A DNA stretch of 23,178 nucleotides from Candidatus Accumulibacter propinquus (GTDB lineage Bacteria > Pseudomonadota > Gammaproteobacteria > Burkholderiales > Rhodocyclaceae). This document shows, in pieces, positions 7,509 through 15,417 of the stretch (positions are counted from its first letter, which is position 1; each line of letters opens with the position of its first letter). The notes under the pieces were generated by a model, which had not been told where the DNA came from, did not search any database, and worked only from the letters and a program-made list of their open reading frames with translations. The stretch covers positions 1 to 23,178 of the forward strand of contig JADKBU010000041.1 of the NCBI GenBank assembly GCA_016714935.1, in the 5' to 3' direction. The translations under genes were made by a program, and so were the position numbers.

Positions 7509-8330
7509 GTGAATCCCGCGGCGGCAAGTCATGTCGTCGAGTGCGGTTCGGCGACCGACATCGGCCTGGTGCGAAACAGCAATCAGGACGCGGTGGTTTT
7601 CATGGTCCCGAGCGATCCTGCGCAAAGGCTGCGTCGCGGGGTGCTGGCGGTGGTGGCGGATGGCATGGGCGGGCACAACGCCGGTGAAGTGGCGAGTGGG
7701 CTGGCGATCGAGACGATTTGCCGCAGCTATTATGCAACGCCGGGTGACGACCCCCGGCGCGCGCTGGAAGTGGCGTTGCGCGAGGCGAATGACGCGGTTT
7801 TTCGTGCCGCGCAGGCCGATGCCGCGCTGGACGGGATGGGCACGACGGCGACGGCCCTGGTCCTGGTTGGCGGCAGCGGGTGGTTTGCGCATGTCGGTGA
7901 CAGCCGCCTCTACCGTTGCTCGGCCGGGCAGTGCGTGCAATTGACGCAGGATCAGACGCTGGTGGCGGAGTTGGTGAAGAACAAGTTGCTCAGTGCTGAA
8001 CAGGCGCGTCATCATCCTGCACGCAATGTGCTGGTGTCGTCCCTGGGCACGCAGCCCGACCTGCGGGTGGTGGCCGAGCGCTGCGCGCCGCTCTTGTCCG
8101 GCGACTGCTTCGTGTTGTGCTCCGACGGGCTGTGGGAGAGTGTCGAGCCGGGTGACATCGCCGAAATTGTGACTTCCCGGGGGGTCGAAGAGGCCTGTCG
8201 GGAGTTGGTGGCGCTGGCCCTTGAACGCGACGGCCACGACAATGTTTCCGTGGTGGTTCTTGCCCTGCGGCCAGCGGAGCCCACGCCACAGGCCGCGGCG
8301 CCGCACCCCGCCGCCGAGCACGGCGAATGA
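7509..8330 (+). CDS. PP2C-family Ser/Thr protein phosphatase
   Basis: A PPM/PP2C phosphatase with all metal-binding motifs: GLVRNSNQDA near the start, VVADGMGGH, GMGTTATAL, AHVGDSRLYR, LCSDGLWESV and DGHDNVSVVV. It would reverse Ser/Thr phosphorylation in the cytoplasm. I chose GTG 7509 (273 residues) because GGAGGGAGGT lies just upstream at 7497-7506 and the catalytic domain begins about ten residues in. ATG 7422 (302 residues) is possible and would add a basic leader. There is no transmembrane helix or extra domain. The gene follows a secreted heme protein, and the only protein kinase in the window lies at 17894-19984, itself preceded by a heme sensor, so a partnership is inferred. The 52-base gap to mobA suggests co-transcription. 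Confidence 0.9.
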   Translation: MNPAAASHVVECGSATDIGLVRNSNQDAVVFMVPSDPAQRLRRGVLAVVADGMGGHNAGEVASGLAIETICRSYYATPGDDPRRALEVALREANDAVFRAAQADAALDGMGTTATALVLVGGSGWFAHVGDSRLYRCSAGQCVQLTQDQTLVAELVKNKLLSAEQARHHPARNVLVSSLGTQPDLRVVAERCAPLLSGDCFVLCSDGLWESVEPGDIAEIVTSRGVEEACRELVALALERDGHDNVSVVVLALRPAEPTPQAAAPHPAAEHGE

Positions 8331-8382
8331 CCCTCGCTCAGCGTCCGAGGGTCGTCGGCGCGAACGGCGAGAGGCATTCGCC

Positions 8383-8982
8383 TTGCGCGTCGATGGGATA
8401 ACGGGGGTCGTCCTCGCCGGCGGGCTCGGCCGGCGCATGGGTGGGCTCGACAAAGGTCTGCAGGAGCTCGGCGGGCGACCGATGATTGCCTGGGTGATCG
8501 AACGGCTCGGTCCGCAGGTCGACGAACTGCTGATCAACGCCAACCAGAATGGCGAGCGCTACGGCGCTTTTGGCCATCGAGTCGTGCCCGATCAGGTCGC
8601 TGATTTCGCCGGGCCGCTGGCCGGTCTGCACGCCGCGATGTCGGTGGCCCGGCACCCTTTGGTCGTCACGGCTCCCTGCGATTCACCCTTTCTTCCAGCC
8701 GACCTGGTGGCGCGCCTGCAACAGGCCTTGACCGCGAGTGGTGCTTCCCTCGCGGTGGTACGCACCGGTGCGCAGCCGCAACCGGTGTTTTCCCTGTGCC
8801 GACGCGAACTCCTGCCGTCGCTGGGCGACTATCTCGGCAAGGGCGGGCGCAAGGTCGCGCGCTGGCACGATACGCTGACGGTGGTCGAGGTCGCATTTGA
8901 TGACCAGGCGGCAGCTTTCGAGAACATCAACACCTGTGCGGATCTGCAGCGTCTGGCGACGGACCCGGTGCGCACGCCGTAG
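8383..8982 (+). CDS. mobA: Molybdenum cofactor guanylyltransferase MobA
   Basis: A 199-residue nucleotidyltransferase joining GMP to molybdopterin to give the bis-MGD cofactor of DMSO-reductase-type enzymes. The start reads ITGVVLAGGLGRRMGGLDKG, the nucleotide-binding loop typical of MobA. NANQN, DFAGPLAGL, PCDSPFLP and FENINT motifs follow, in the same order as E. coli MobA (194 residues). I assign TTG 8383 because GAGAGG lies eight to ten bases upstream and the alignment starts there; no in-frame ATG is near the domain start. An upstream in-frame extension would overlap the phosphatase gene and has no family match. It ends 52 bases from the convergent CaiB-type gene. Confidence 0.93.
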   Translation: MRVDGITGVVLAGGLGRRMGGLDKGLQELGGRPMIAWVIERLGPQVDELLINANQNGERYGAFGHRVVPDQVADFAGPLAGLHAAMSVARHPLVVTAPCDSPFLPADLVARLQQALTASGASLAVVRTGAQPQPVFSLCRRELLPSLGDYLGKGGRKVARWHDTLTVVEVAFDDQAAAFENINTCADLQRLATDPVRTP

Positions 8983-9034
8983 GGGCGGGCGCGTACCCGG
9001 CAAGGCTGCCCATCCGGCAACCTGGTCAACGGGT

Positions 9035-10198
9035 TCAGATCACTTTCTGCGTGCGCAACCGGGCAATTTCTTCCGTGCTGAACCCGGCCTCGAGAAGGAT
9101 TTCCTCGCTGTGCTCGCCGGCGGCCGGTGGCGGCAGGCGGGTTTCGAAAGGCAGTTCGCTGATCTTGAACGGTGGCGCGAATTGTTTGACTCCGGCCACC
9201 TCGACGATCATCGCGCGCGCGCGCAGTTGCTCGTTCTCCAGACTTTCCTCGAAACGCAGCACCGGTGAGACGCAGCAGTCGACGCGCTCGAAGACCGCCG
9301 TCCAGTCGGCGAAACTGCGTTCGGCGAAGGCCGCTGCGAGTTCGCCACGGATGCGCAGACCCTCCGCGCCGGTGGCGAAGGCGAAGGGCTTGAGGTCAGG
9401 GCGATCGATGGCCGAACACAGCATCTGCCAGAACTTCGGCTCCATCGCGCTGACTGCCAAATGGCGCCCGTCGCTGGTGGCATAGACGCCGTAGCTGGGC
9501 ATGCCGCCGGAGAGGACATCTTCGCCGCGCGGCAGTGCCTGCCCCAGGCCCATTACGGCGAGCAACGGAAAGATCGTATGCGCGAAAACGGCATCGGTCA
9601 TCGCCACGTCGACATAGCGCCCACGACCTGTGGCGCGCGCATCGACAACCGCGGCGAGCAGGCCGACCAGCGCACTCAGTGAGCCGCCGAGCAGGTCGCC
9701 GATCTGAAAGTTCGGGATCGCCGGCGCGCTGCCGGCGACGCCAATCTGGTCAAGCAGGCCACAGTAGCCGAGATAGTTCAGGTCGTGTCCGGCGCGGTCC
9801 CGATAGGGTCCATCCTGACCGTAGCCGGTGATCGCACAGTACACGATGCGTTCATTGAGCGCGGCCACGCTCGCGTAGCCGATGCCGAGCTTGTCCACCA
9901 CGCCGGGTCGAAACCCCTCAAGAATCACGTCAGCGGTGGCGGCAAGGCGCATGAAGGCCTCGACGCCGGCCGCCTGCTTGAGGTCGAGACTGAGGCTGCG
10001 CTTGTTGCGGTTGACGAGCTGGAAATAACTGATGTCGCCGTGCACCGCGCCGGCGCTGCGTGCGTAGTCGCCGGCGCCGGTATCTTCGATCTTGATCACG
10101 TCGGCGCCAAGGTCGGCGAGGTGCATGCTGGCCAGTGGCCCCGGCAACAGCCGCGTCAGATCGAGGACGCGGAGGCCGGCGAGAGGGGGAGAACGCAT
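9035..10198 (-). CDS. CaiB/BaiF family enzyme, alpha-methylacyl-CoA racemase type
   Basis: A 387-residue class III CoA-transferase fold protein. It opens with LAGLRVLDLTRLLPGPLAS and carries LADLGADVIKIE, NRNKRSLSLDLK, VILEGFRPGV and YCAITGYGQDGPY. The catalytic pair of alpha-methylacyl-CoA racemases is visible: His138 in AGHDLNY and Asp168 in QIGDLLGG, 30 residues apart as in the Mycobacterium racemase (His126/Asp156, recalled). This favours racemisation of 2-methylacyl-CoA thioesters (branched fatty acid or sterol side-chain degradation) over CoA transfer, but family members are easily misassigned. It is monocistronic on the minus strand, convergent with mobA. Glutaryl-CoA dehydrogenase, 5.2 kb away on the same strand, is the other acyl-CoA gene. 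Confidence 0.85.
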   Translation of the reverse strand: MRSPPLAGLRVLDLTRLLPGPLASMHLADLGADVIKIEDTGAGDYARSAGAVHGDISYFQLVNRNKRSLSLDLKQAAGVEAFMRLAATADVILEGFRPGVVDKLGIGYASVAALNERIVYCAITGYGQDGPYRDRAGHDLNYLGYCGLLDQIGVAGSAPAIPNFQIGDLLGGSLSALVGLLAAVVDARATGRGRYVDVAMTDAVFAHTIFPLLAVMGLGQALPRGEDVLSGGMPSYGVYATSDGRHLAVSAMEPKFWQMLCSAIDRPDLKPFAFATGAEGLRIRGELAAAFAERSFADWTAVFERVDCCVSPVLRFEESLENEQLRARAMIVEVAGVKQFAPPFKISELPFETRLPPPAAGEHSEEILLEAGFSTEEIARLRTQKVI

Positions 10199-10235
10199 GG
10201 TGATTGCTTTCGGGATGGTGGATGGCGGGCCGGGC

Positions 10236-10256
10236 GGCCGGCGCAGAACGCCGGCC
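10236..10256. repeat. Perfect 8-bp hairpin between divergent genes
   Basis: GGCCGGCG (10236-10243) and CGCCGGCC (10249-10256) form a perfect 8-bp stem with a five-base loop. It lies 38 bases upstream of the CaiB-type start and about 15 bases before the candidate promoter of the c-di-GMP gene. It may be an operator or a 5' leader structure for the minus-strand gene; no direct evidence separates these. Confidence 0.4.
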
Positions 10257-10271
10257 CAGCCGGCATGGCGT

Positions 10272-10308
10272 TTGTCGCTGTGGGTGCGGCCGCTATATTG
10301 TCTATAAT
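10272..10308 (+). promoter_or_regulatory. Candidate sigma70 promoter for the GGDEF/EAL gene
   Basis: TTGTCG (10272-10277), a 16-base spacer and TATATT (10294-10299) form a plausible promoter. A perfect TATAAT at 10303-10308 could be an alternative -10 without a good -35. AT-rich sequence stands out here against the GC-rich background. The distance to the ATG at 10426 implies a leader of about 110 bases. Confidence 0.45.
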
Positions 10309-10425
10309 CTGGCCACTGGTCTACTCGGCGAGACGATGCCGGGATACAGCAACGCGGGCCAAGCCCACGCCTTGACCCAGCGATCCCTCGGACCGCCTCC
10401 TAGGGCCCTACAGTGGAGTGCCTGC

Positions 10426-12660
10426 ATGCTTGACGAATTGGTCCCGTTTGGGGATGACATCCAGGAACACGAGTCACCCCCGTCAGGTGGTACGCCATGG
10501 AAGGTGCTGGTGGTCGATGACGATGACGAGGTGCATGACGTCACCCGCTTCGTGCTCCACGATCTGCGGATTTTCGGGCGGCCCCTGAACCTCTTGTACG
10601 CGCACAGTGCCCGCCAGGCGCGTGCGGTGCTGCGCCAGCATCCCGATACCGCGGTAGCCCTGCTGGATGTGGTGATGGAAACCGAGCGCGCCGGGCTCGA
10701 CCTGGTGGGATACCTGCGCGACGAACTGGGCCTGGCCGAATGTCGCATCATCCTGCGCACCGGCGAGCCGGGCTATGCGCCGGAACTGTCGGTGATGAAC
10801 GAATACGACATCAACGACTACCGGACCAAGAGCGAACTCACCCACACCCGTCTGATCACCACGGTCAGCGCCGCGCTGCGCGCCTACGAGCAACTGCGCG
10901 CCATCGCCGAGCACCGACGTGGGCTGGAACTGATTGTGCATGCAGCCGCCGGCCTGCTTGAGCAGCATGCCGTCGCCGACCTCGCCGAAGGCGTGCTCAC
11001 CCAACTCGCCGCGCTGCTCAAGCTACCGGCGGACGGCATCGTCTGTACGCAGAAGGGATCGCCGTTCGGCGGCGACGGCGAGCACTGCTACGTGGTCGGT
11101 GCTGCCGGTCGGCACGCGCCTTACATCGCGCAGCCGCTGGAGGCGCTGCCGGAAGCGGGCATTGTCGCGGCGATTCAGAACAGCGTGGCGCGTGCGCAGC
11201 ACGTCTTCGCCGCGGATCACACCGTGCTCTACCTGAAGGCCGCCGGGAACCAGGAAGCCGCCGTGTATCTCGAGTCCGGGCACGTCGCGGCGGCTCTCGA
11301 CCGGCCTCTGCTCGACGTCTTCGTGGCCAACATCGCCGCCTGTTTCGGCAATGTCAAACTGGTCGAGCGCCTCAACCACATCGCTTTTCACGATCCGCTG
11401 ACGAGGCTGCCGAACCGCGTGCAGTTCATTGCCGACCTCGATGGCGTGGCCGGCCGGGATGCCGACACCGTCGTGGCCCTGCTCGATATCGACCATTTCG
11501 CCGATCTCAACGACGGCCTCGGCCAGGACATCGGCAACGCCCTGCTGCTGGCTGTCGGCGAGCGGCTGCAAGCCCGGCTGGCGCCCGGCTGCCGTCTGGC
11601 GCGGGTGGGTGCGGATGTCTTCGGCGTGCTCGGACCCGAAGCGCAGGTGAATGCCACGCGGTTGCTGGCGCTGTTCCACGAGCCCTTCGAGGTCGGCGAT
11701 TACCAGTTGCCGGTCACCGTCACGCTCGGCCTGTGCGGCAGCCCCGACCAGGCCGATTCCGGCATCACCCTGCTCAAGCGGGTCAATATCGCACTCAACC
11801 GCGCCAAGCGCAGTGTTTCGGCACACTACGAATGCTATCTGGCGGAAATGGAAGACAACACCCGCTGGCGGGTGGAAGTGACCCGCCGCCTGCGCCTGGA
11901 TTTTCAGTTGGGCAAGCTGCAGGTGTGGTACCAGCCGCAAGTGGCTCTGGCGACCGGCGAGGTCGTTGGCGTCGAAGCCCTGGTACGCTGGCCGGGCGAA
12001 TCCGGTTTCGTCCAACCCCCGGATGTCTTCATTCCACTCGCCGAATACTCCGGCCTGATCGTCCATATCGGCGCGTGGGTGCTCGAGCAGGCGTGCGTGC
12101 AGCGCGCACAGTTGGCGGCGGCGGGGTTCGCTTCGCTGCGCATGGCGGTCAACGTCAGCATGCCGCAATTCCGCAAGGCCGATTTCGTCGAGCAGGTCGC
12201 CGGTACGCTCGCGCGCTACCAGATGCCGGCCTCGCTGCTCGAACTGGAAATCACCGAAAGCATTGCCATGGATGAGCCGAAGGTGGTGTTGCAGGGACTG
12301 CAAGCGCTCAAACGACTGGGCGTCCAGATTGCCATCGACGACTTCGGCACCGGCTATTCCTCGTTGGGGCACCTGCAGTCACTGCCTATCGATTGCCTCA
12401 AGGTCGACCGTTCCTTCGTCAAGGAAATCCGCGATGGGCAGGGCGGCGTCTTTGCCGAAACCATCGTCGGCTTGAGCGACAAACTGGGGGTGAAGTCGGT
12501 CGCCGAGGGCGTCGAAACCCTGGAGCAGGCGGGCTTTCTGCGCGACCTGGGGTGCGCCGTGGCGCAGGGTTACCTGTACGCTCCGCCGATGCCCGCCGAA
12601 CCCTTGCATGCCTGGCTGCACCAGCAGGCCAGTTCACGACGCGCCCCTCGCCCGGCTTGA
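10426..12660 (+). CDS. Response regulator with REC-DUF3369-GGDEF-EAL domains, predicted c-di-GMP phosphodiesterase
   Basis: A 744-residue soluble protein. The receiver (26-150) has acidic residues Asp31-Asp34 and phosphoacceptor Asp81 in LLDVVMET. A DUF3369-type sensing module follows (about 165-310), reached through the NEYDINDYRTKSELT segment. The GGDEF domain (about 325-465) has its signature changed to Gly395-Ala-Asp-Val-Phe, so cyclase activity is unlikely. The EAL domain (about 490-735) keeps the catalytic set: Glu517 in VEALVRW, NVSMPQF, ELEITES, IDDFGTGYSS, LKVDRSF and AEGVET. The expected activity is phosphorylation-controlled c-di-GMP hydrolysis. The ATG at 10426 follows GGAG; an upstream in-frame ATG at 10204 would span the promoter-like region. 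No cognate kinase lies beside it, so it is an orphan regulator. Confidence 0.9.
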   Translation: MLDELVPFGDDIQEHESPPSGGTPWKVLVVDDDDEVHDVTRFVLHDLRIFGRPLNLLYAHSARQARAVLRQHPDTAVALLDVVMETERAGLDLVGYLRDELGLAECRIILRTGEPGYAPELSVMNEYDINDYRTKSELTHTRLITTVSAALRAYEQLRAIAEHRRGLELIVHAAAGLLEQHAVADLAEGVLTQLAALLKLPADGIVCTQKGSPFGGDGEHCYVVGAAGRHAPYIAQPLEALPEAGIVAAIQNSVARAQHVFAADHTVLYLKAAGNQEAAVYLESGHVAAALDRPLLDVFVANIAACFGNVKLVERLNHIAFHDPLTRLPNRVQFIADLDGVAGRDADTVVALLDIDHFADLNDGLGQDIGNALLLAVGERLQARLAPGCRLARVGADVFGVLGPEAQVNATRLLALFHEPFEVGDYQLPVTVTLGLCGSPDQADSGITLLKRVNIALNRAKRSVSAHYECYLAEMEDNTRWRVEVTRRLRLDFQLGKLQVWYQPQVALATGEVVGVEALVRWPGESGFVQPPDVFIPLAEYSGLIVHIGAWVLEQACVQRAQLAAAGFASLRMAVNVSMPQFRKADFVEQVAGTLARYQMPASLLELEITESIAMDEPKVVLQGLQALKRLGVQIAIDDFGTGYSSLGHLQSLPIDCLKVDRSFVKEIRDGQGGVFAETIVGLSDKLGVKSVAEGVETLEQAGFLRDLGCAVAQGYLYAPPMPAEPLHAWLHQQASSRRAPRPA

Positions 12661-12724
12661 AGGCCGCACCCCGGCCGCTGCCGGGAAAATCGTCGCCAAC
12701 GCCGGCGCAGGGCATATTTTCCGG

Positions 12725-12771
12725 GATAATTGCAGGTTGCTCGAAAGTCGCACCCCAGAACCGGGGCGACT
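12725..12771 (+). promoter_or_regulatory. Possible -10 and leader hairpin before the amino acid ABC operon
   Basis: GATAAT at 12725-12730 resembles a -10 element but no good -35 is seen. Just downstream, AGTCGC (12746-12751) pairs with GCGACT (12766-12771). CCC/GGG extends the stem past one bulged A. The hairpin ends about 60 bases before the ATG at 12831 and has no T run directly after it. It may be a leader structure of the importer operon; the role is unknown. Confidence 0.3.
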
Positions 12772-12830
12772 GCCACTACAGCGGGCGACCCGAGACCTTT
12801 TTCACCTCCCATCAATCAAGGTAAACACGC

Positions 12831-13625
12831 ATGAAGAAAAGCATTTCATTGTTGCTCACCACGCTGGCGACCGGCGTCCTGCTTCTTGGCTGTGGCAAGC
12901 AGGAAGCGCCGCAAGCCGCGGCGGCCAAGCCGGCTGCGGTCACCCGGATCGTCGTCGGCCTCGACGACAACTTCCCGCCGATGGGTTTCCGCGACAAAGA
13001 GAACAAGCTGATCGGTTTCGACATCGACCTGGCGCGTGAAGCGGCCAAGCGGCTGGGCGCCGAGGTCGAGTTCAAGCCCATCGACTGGAACGCCAAGGAA
13101 GCCGAACTCAATGGCAAACGGGTAGACGCCTTGTGGAACGGTCTGACGATCACCGAAAAGCGCAAGGAGAACATCGCCTTCACCACGCCGTACCTGGAAA
13201 ACCGCCAGATTGTCGTGGTCGTCGCCAAGTCGCCGCTCAAGAGCAAGGCCGACCTGGCCGGCAAGGTGGTCGGTCTGCAGGAAGGCAGCAGCGCGGTCGA
13301 GGCGGTCGAGAAGGATGCTGTCGCAAAATCGATCAAGGAACTGAAGAAGTACGGCGACAACGTCACGGCCCTGATGGATCTCTCCACCGGCCGCCTCGAC
13401 GCGCTGGTGGTGGACGAAGTGGTGGGCCGTTACTACGTTGCCAAGAAGCCCGGCGAATACGTCGTGCTCGAAGAACATTTCGGCACCGAGGAGTACGGCG
13501 TCGGAGTCCGCAAGGGCGATACCGAGTTGCTCGCCAAGCTGCAGAAGACCATGGACGAGATGAAGAAGGACGGTTCCGCCGCCCGTATCTCGACGACCTG
13601 GTTCGGCAAGGACATCATCAAGTAA
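12831..13625 (+). CDS. Polar amino acid ABC transporter, substrate-binding lipoprotein
   Basis: A 264-residue family 3 binding protein. Residues 1-20 are a lipoprotein signal peptide with lipobox L-L-G-Cys21, so the mature protein is lipid-anchored and reaches into the periplasm. A short Ala/Pro linker follows. The two-lobe fold begins at residue 38, with V-G-L-D-D-N-F-P-P-M-G-F and GFDIDLAREAAKRLG, and continues with the WNGLTITEKRKENIAFTTPY strand typical of SBP_bac_3. The arginine usually gripping the ligand carboxylate (T-x-x-R-x) may correspond to the E-K-R-K-E region. Substrate (Glu/Gln, His, Arg or cystine) cannot be fixed from sequence. It is first gene of the importer operon, with an AAGG ribosome site nine bases before ATG. 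Confidence 0.92.
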   Translation: MKKSISLLLTTLATGVLLLGCGKQEAPQAAAAKPAAVTRIVVGLDDNFPPMGFRDKENKLIGFDIDLAREAAKRLGAEVEFKPIDWNAKEAELNGKRVDALWNGLTITEKRKENIAFTTPYLENRQIVVVVAKSPLKSKADLAGKVVGLQEGSSAVEAVEKDAVAKSIKELKKYGDNVTALMDLSTGRLDALVVDEVVGRYYVAKKPGEYVVLEEHFGTEEYGVGVRKGDTELLAKLQKTMDEMKKDGSAARISTTWFGKDIIK

Positions 13626-13634
13626 GCCTGGCCT

Positions 13635-13665
13635 GCCCGCCGACCGGCAGTTGCGCTCGGCGGGC
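13635..13665 (+). terminator. Strong intercistronic hairpin after the binding-protein gene
   Basis: GCCCGCCGA (13635-13643) pairs perfectly with TCGGCGGGC (13657-13665) across a 13-base loop, ten bases after the binding-protein stop. CCT/AGG can extend it past a small bulge. There is no T run, so it is more likely a partial terminator or 3' end stabiliser than a full stop. Such elements commonly give the binding protein higher expression than the permease and ATPase. Confidence 0.5.
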
Positions 13666-13773
13666 GACAGGGCGTGCGCCGCCCTGTCGATTCCTCCCTC
13701 TTCCCCACCGTCCTGGTGCGCGGCTCAGCGCCAGTGGCGCTCGCCGGCTGCGCACCCTGGCGACAAGGATGGC

Positions 13774-14427
13774 ATGGACTACATAATCGAAATCCTCGGC
13801 CCGCTGCTGCAGGGCACGGCGGTGACGCTGCAGGTCTTCCTGCTGACCTTGCTGCTGTCCGTTCCGCTGGGGCTGGGCCTTGCGCTGGTGCGCGTTTCGC
13901 GCTTTCACCTGGCCAGCGCGATGGTCAATGGCTACATCTGGTTGATGCGCGGCACGCCGCTGATGCTGCAGATGCTGTTCATCTACTTCGCCTTGCCGTT
14001 CGTGCCGGTGATCGGCGTGCGGCTGCCCGATTTCCCGGCCGCCATCGTCGCCTTCGTGCTCAATTACGCCGCCTATTATGCCGAGATCTTCCGCGCCGGC
14101 ATCCAGTCGATAGAGCGCGGGCAGTACGAGGCCGCCCGCGTCCTCGGCCTGAGCTACGGCCAGACCATGCGCCGCATTGTCCTGCCGCAGGTGGTCAAGC
14201 GCATTCTGCCGCCGATGAGCAACGAGACCATCACCCTGGTCAAGGACACCTCGCTGATCTACGTCCTGGCGATGAACGACCTGCTGCGCGCCGCGCGGGG
14301 AATCGTGCAGCGCGATTTCACGACCATGCCATTCGTCGTCGCCGCGGCCTTTTATCTGCTGATGACACTGGTGCTCACCTGGGGCTTCCATTACCTGGAG
14401 AAGCGACATGCCGTCTACGACGAATGA
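13774..14427 (+). CDS. Polar amino acid ABC transporter permease (HisM/GlnP type)
   Basis: A 217-residue inner membrane permease with five or so helices. The HisMQ-type N-terminal box GTAVTLQVFLLTLLLSVPLG is present, followed by WLMRGTPLMLQMLF and the EAA loop A-G-I-Q-S-I-x-x-G-Q-Y-E-A-A. VLPQVVKRILPPMSNE and LVKDTSLIYVL complete the pattern. The EAA loop contacts the ATPase. The ATG at 13774 has AAGGA five bases upstream; an earlier in-frame ATG at 13651 lies inside the intercistronic hairpin. Only one permease gene is present, so a homodimer is expected. Its end overlaps the ATPase gene by 20 bases, indicating coupling. Confidence 0.92.
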   Translation: MDYIIEILGPLLQGTAVTLQVFLLTLLLSVPLGLGLALVRVSRFHLASAMVNGYIWLMRGTPLMLQMLFIYFALPFVPVIGVRLPDFPAAIVAFVLNYAAYYAEIFRAGIQSIERGQYEAARVLGLSYGQTMRRIVLPQVVKRILPPMSNETITLVKDTSLIYVLAMNDLLRAARGIVQRDFTTMPFVVAAAFYLLMTLVLTWGFHYLEKRHAVYDE

Positions 14428-15199
14428 GCTGGCGAACGTCACCCCGATGATCGTGGCCCGCGACATTCGGAAGCGTTTTGGCGTTGTCGAGGTGTTGAAG
14501 GGCGTCTCTCTGGAAATCGCCAAGGGCGACGTGGTCGCCGTGATCGGTCCGTCAGGTTCCGGGAAAAGCACGTTCCTGCGCTGCCTCAACCACCTCGAAA
14601 CCGTCGACGCAGGCGAAGTACTGATTGCCGGTGAAACCCTGGTGAGCAGCGACGCCGCCGGCGTCTGCCGCTACGCGCCGGATGCCGAACTGCGTCGCAT
14701 TTGCCGCCGGATGGGCATGGTGTTCCAGCATTTCAACCTGTTTCCGCATCTCACGGTGTTACAGAACATCATCGAGGCGCCGCTGACGGTCAAGGGCTTG
14801 GCGCGCGACGCGGTCGTCCCCAAGGCCGAAGAATTGCTGCGCAAGGTGGGTCTTTTCGACAAGTGCGACAGTTATCCGGCGCGTCTTTCGGGCGGGCAGA
14901 AGCAGCGCGTCGCGATTGCCCGCGCGCTGGCCATGGAACCGGACATCATGCTCTTCGACGAGCCGACCTCGGCGCTCGACCCCGAATTGACCGGCGAAGT
15001 GTTGCGCAGCATGCGCCAACTGGCCGACGAGCACATGACCATGCTCGTGGTCACTCACGAAATGGCTTTTGCCCGCGAGGTCTCCAGCAGCGTGGTGTTC
15101 ATGGACGCGGGCGAAATTGTCGAAGCGCGCGCGCCAGCCGAAATGTTTTCCAGCCCCGCGCATCCGCGTACGCAGGCCTTTCTTGAGCACATGCTGTAG
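14408..15199 (+). CDS. Polar amino acid ABC transporter ATP-binding protein (GlnQ/HisP type)
   Basis: A 263-residue ABC ATPase. It has Walker A GPSGSGKST, a Q-loop in VFQHFNLFPHLTVLQN, signature LSGGQKQR, Walker B IMLFDEPTSALDPEL and H-loop VTHEM, the last two as in GlnQ/HisP. It powers the importer formed with the two preceding genes. The ATG at 14408 has GGAGAAG about six bases upstream and starts inside the permease gene. ATG 14447 is possible but less well placed. An insertion of about ten residues after the Walker A region (S-S-D-A-A-G-V-C-R-Y-A-P) slightly exceeds typical GlnQ. The gene is followed by a short GCGCC/GGCGC hairpin at the stop codon, without a T run. Confidence 0.94.
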   Translation: MPSTTNELANVTPMIVARDIRKRFGVVEVLKGVSLEIAKGDVVAVIGPSGSGKSTFLRCLNHLETVDAGEVLIAGETLVSSDAAGVCRYAPDAELRRICRRMGMVFQHFNLFPHLTVLQNIIEAPLTVKGLARDAVVPKAEELLRKVGLFDKCDSYPARLSGGQKQRVAIARALAMEPDIMLFDEPTSALDPELTGEVLRSMRQLADEHMTMLVVTHEMAFAREVSSSVVFMDAGEIVEARAPAEMFSSPAHPRTQAFLEHML

Positions 15200-15261
15200 C
15201 GCCCGGCGGCGCGGTCGATGGTGTATGCTGGCTATCCACTCTCAACCGAAAGAGGCATCCC

Positions 15262-15399
15262 ATGACCTTGTGCCCGATCGCCATTGTTGCCGGCTGCAGG
15301 AAATGCCCGGCGTTTTCCCTCTGTCCCCTGAAAACCGTGATCGGCGATGCGCCGAAGCAGGAGGAGGCGCCGACCTCTCCGCCAGCGGACAAGAAGTAG
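15262..15399 (+). CDS. Small four-cysteine protein, 45 residues, function unknown
   Basis: A short frame starts at ATG 15262, with AAAGAGG seven bases upstream, and ends at TAG 15397. The sequence begins MTLCPIAIVAGCRKCPAFSL, then C-P-L-K-T-V-I-G-D, with a charged Pro-rich tail ending A-D-K-K. Cysteines 4, 12, 15 and 21 (C-x7-C-x2-C-x5-C) are all in the first half, two of the four being followed directly by proline, and could bind zinc or an iron-sulfur cluster. Good ribosome site, clean spacing and a composition unlike random GC-rich sequence argue that it is real. I have a vague memory of similar short proteins in other Betaproteobacteria but no family name. It lies between the amino acid importer and the convergent glutaryl-CoA dehydrogenase gene (18-base gap). 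Confidence 0.7.
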   Translation: MTLCPIAIVAGCRKCPAFSLCPLKTVIGDAPKQEEAPTSPPADKK

Positions 15400-15417
15400 G
15401 GCCGCCGCGCGCCGGCC

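Noticed and set aside
6663..8543. Minus-strand open frame opposite the heme protein and phosphatase genes
   Set aside because: Spans three supported genes, no recognisable domain, no ribosome site.
12669..12685. CCCGG/CCGGG hairpin after the EAL gene as a terminator
   Set aside because: Only five pairs and followed by A residues rather than a T run.
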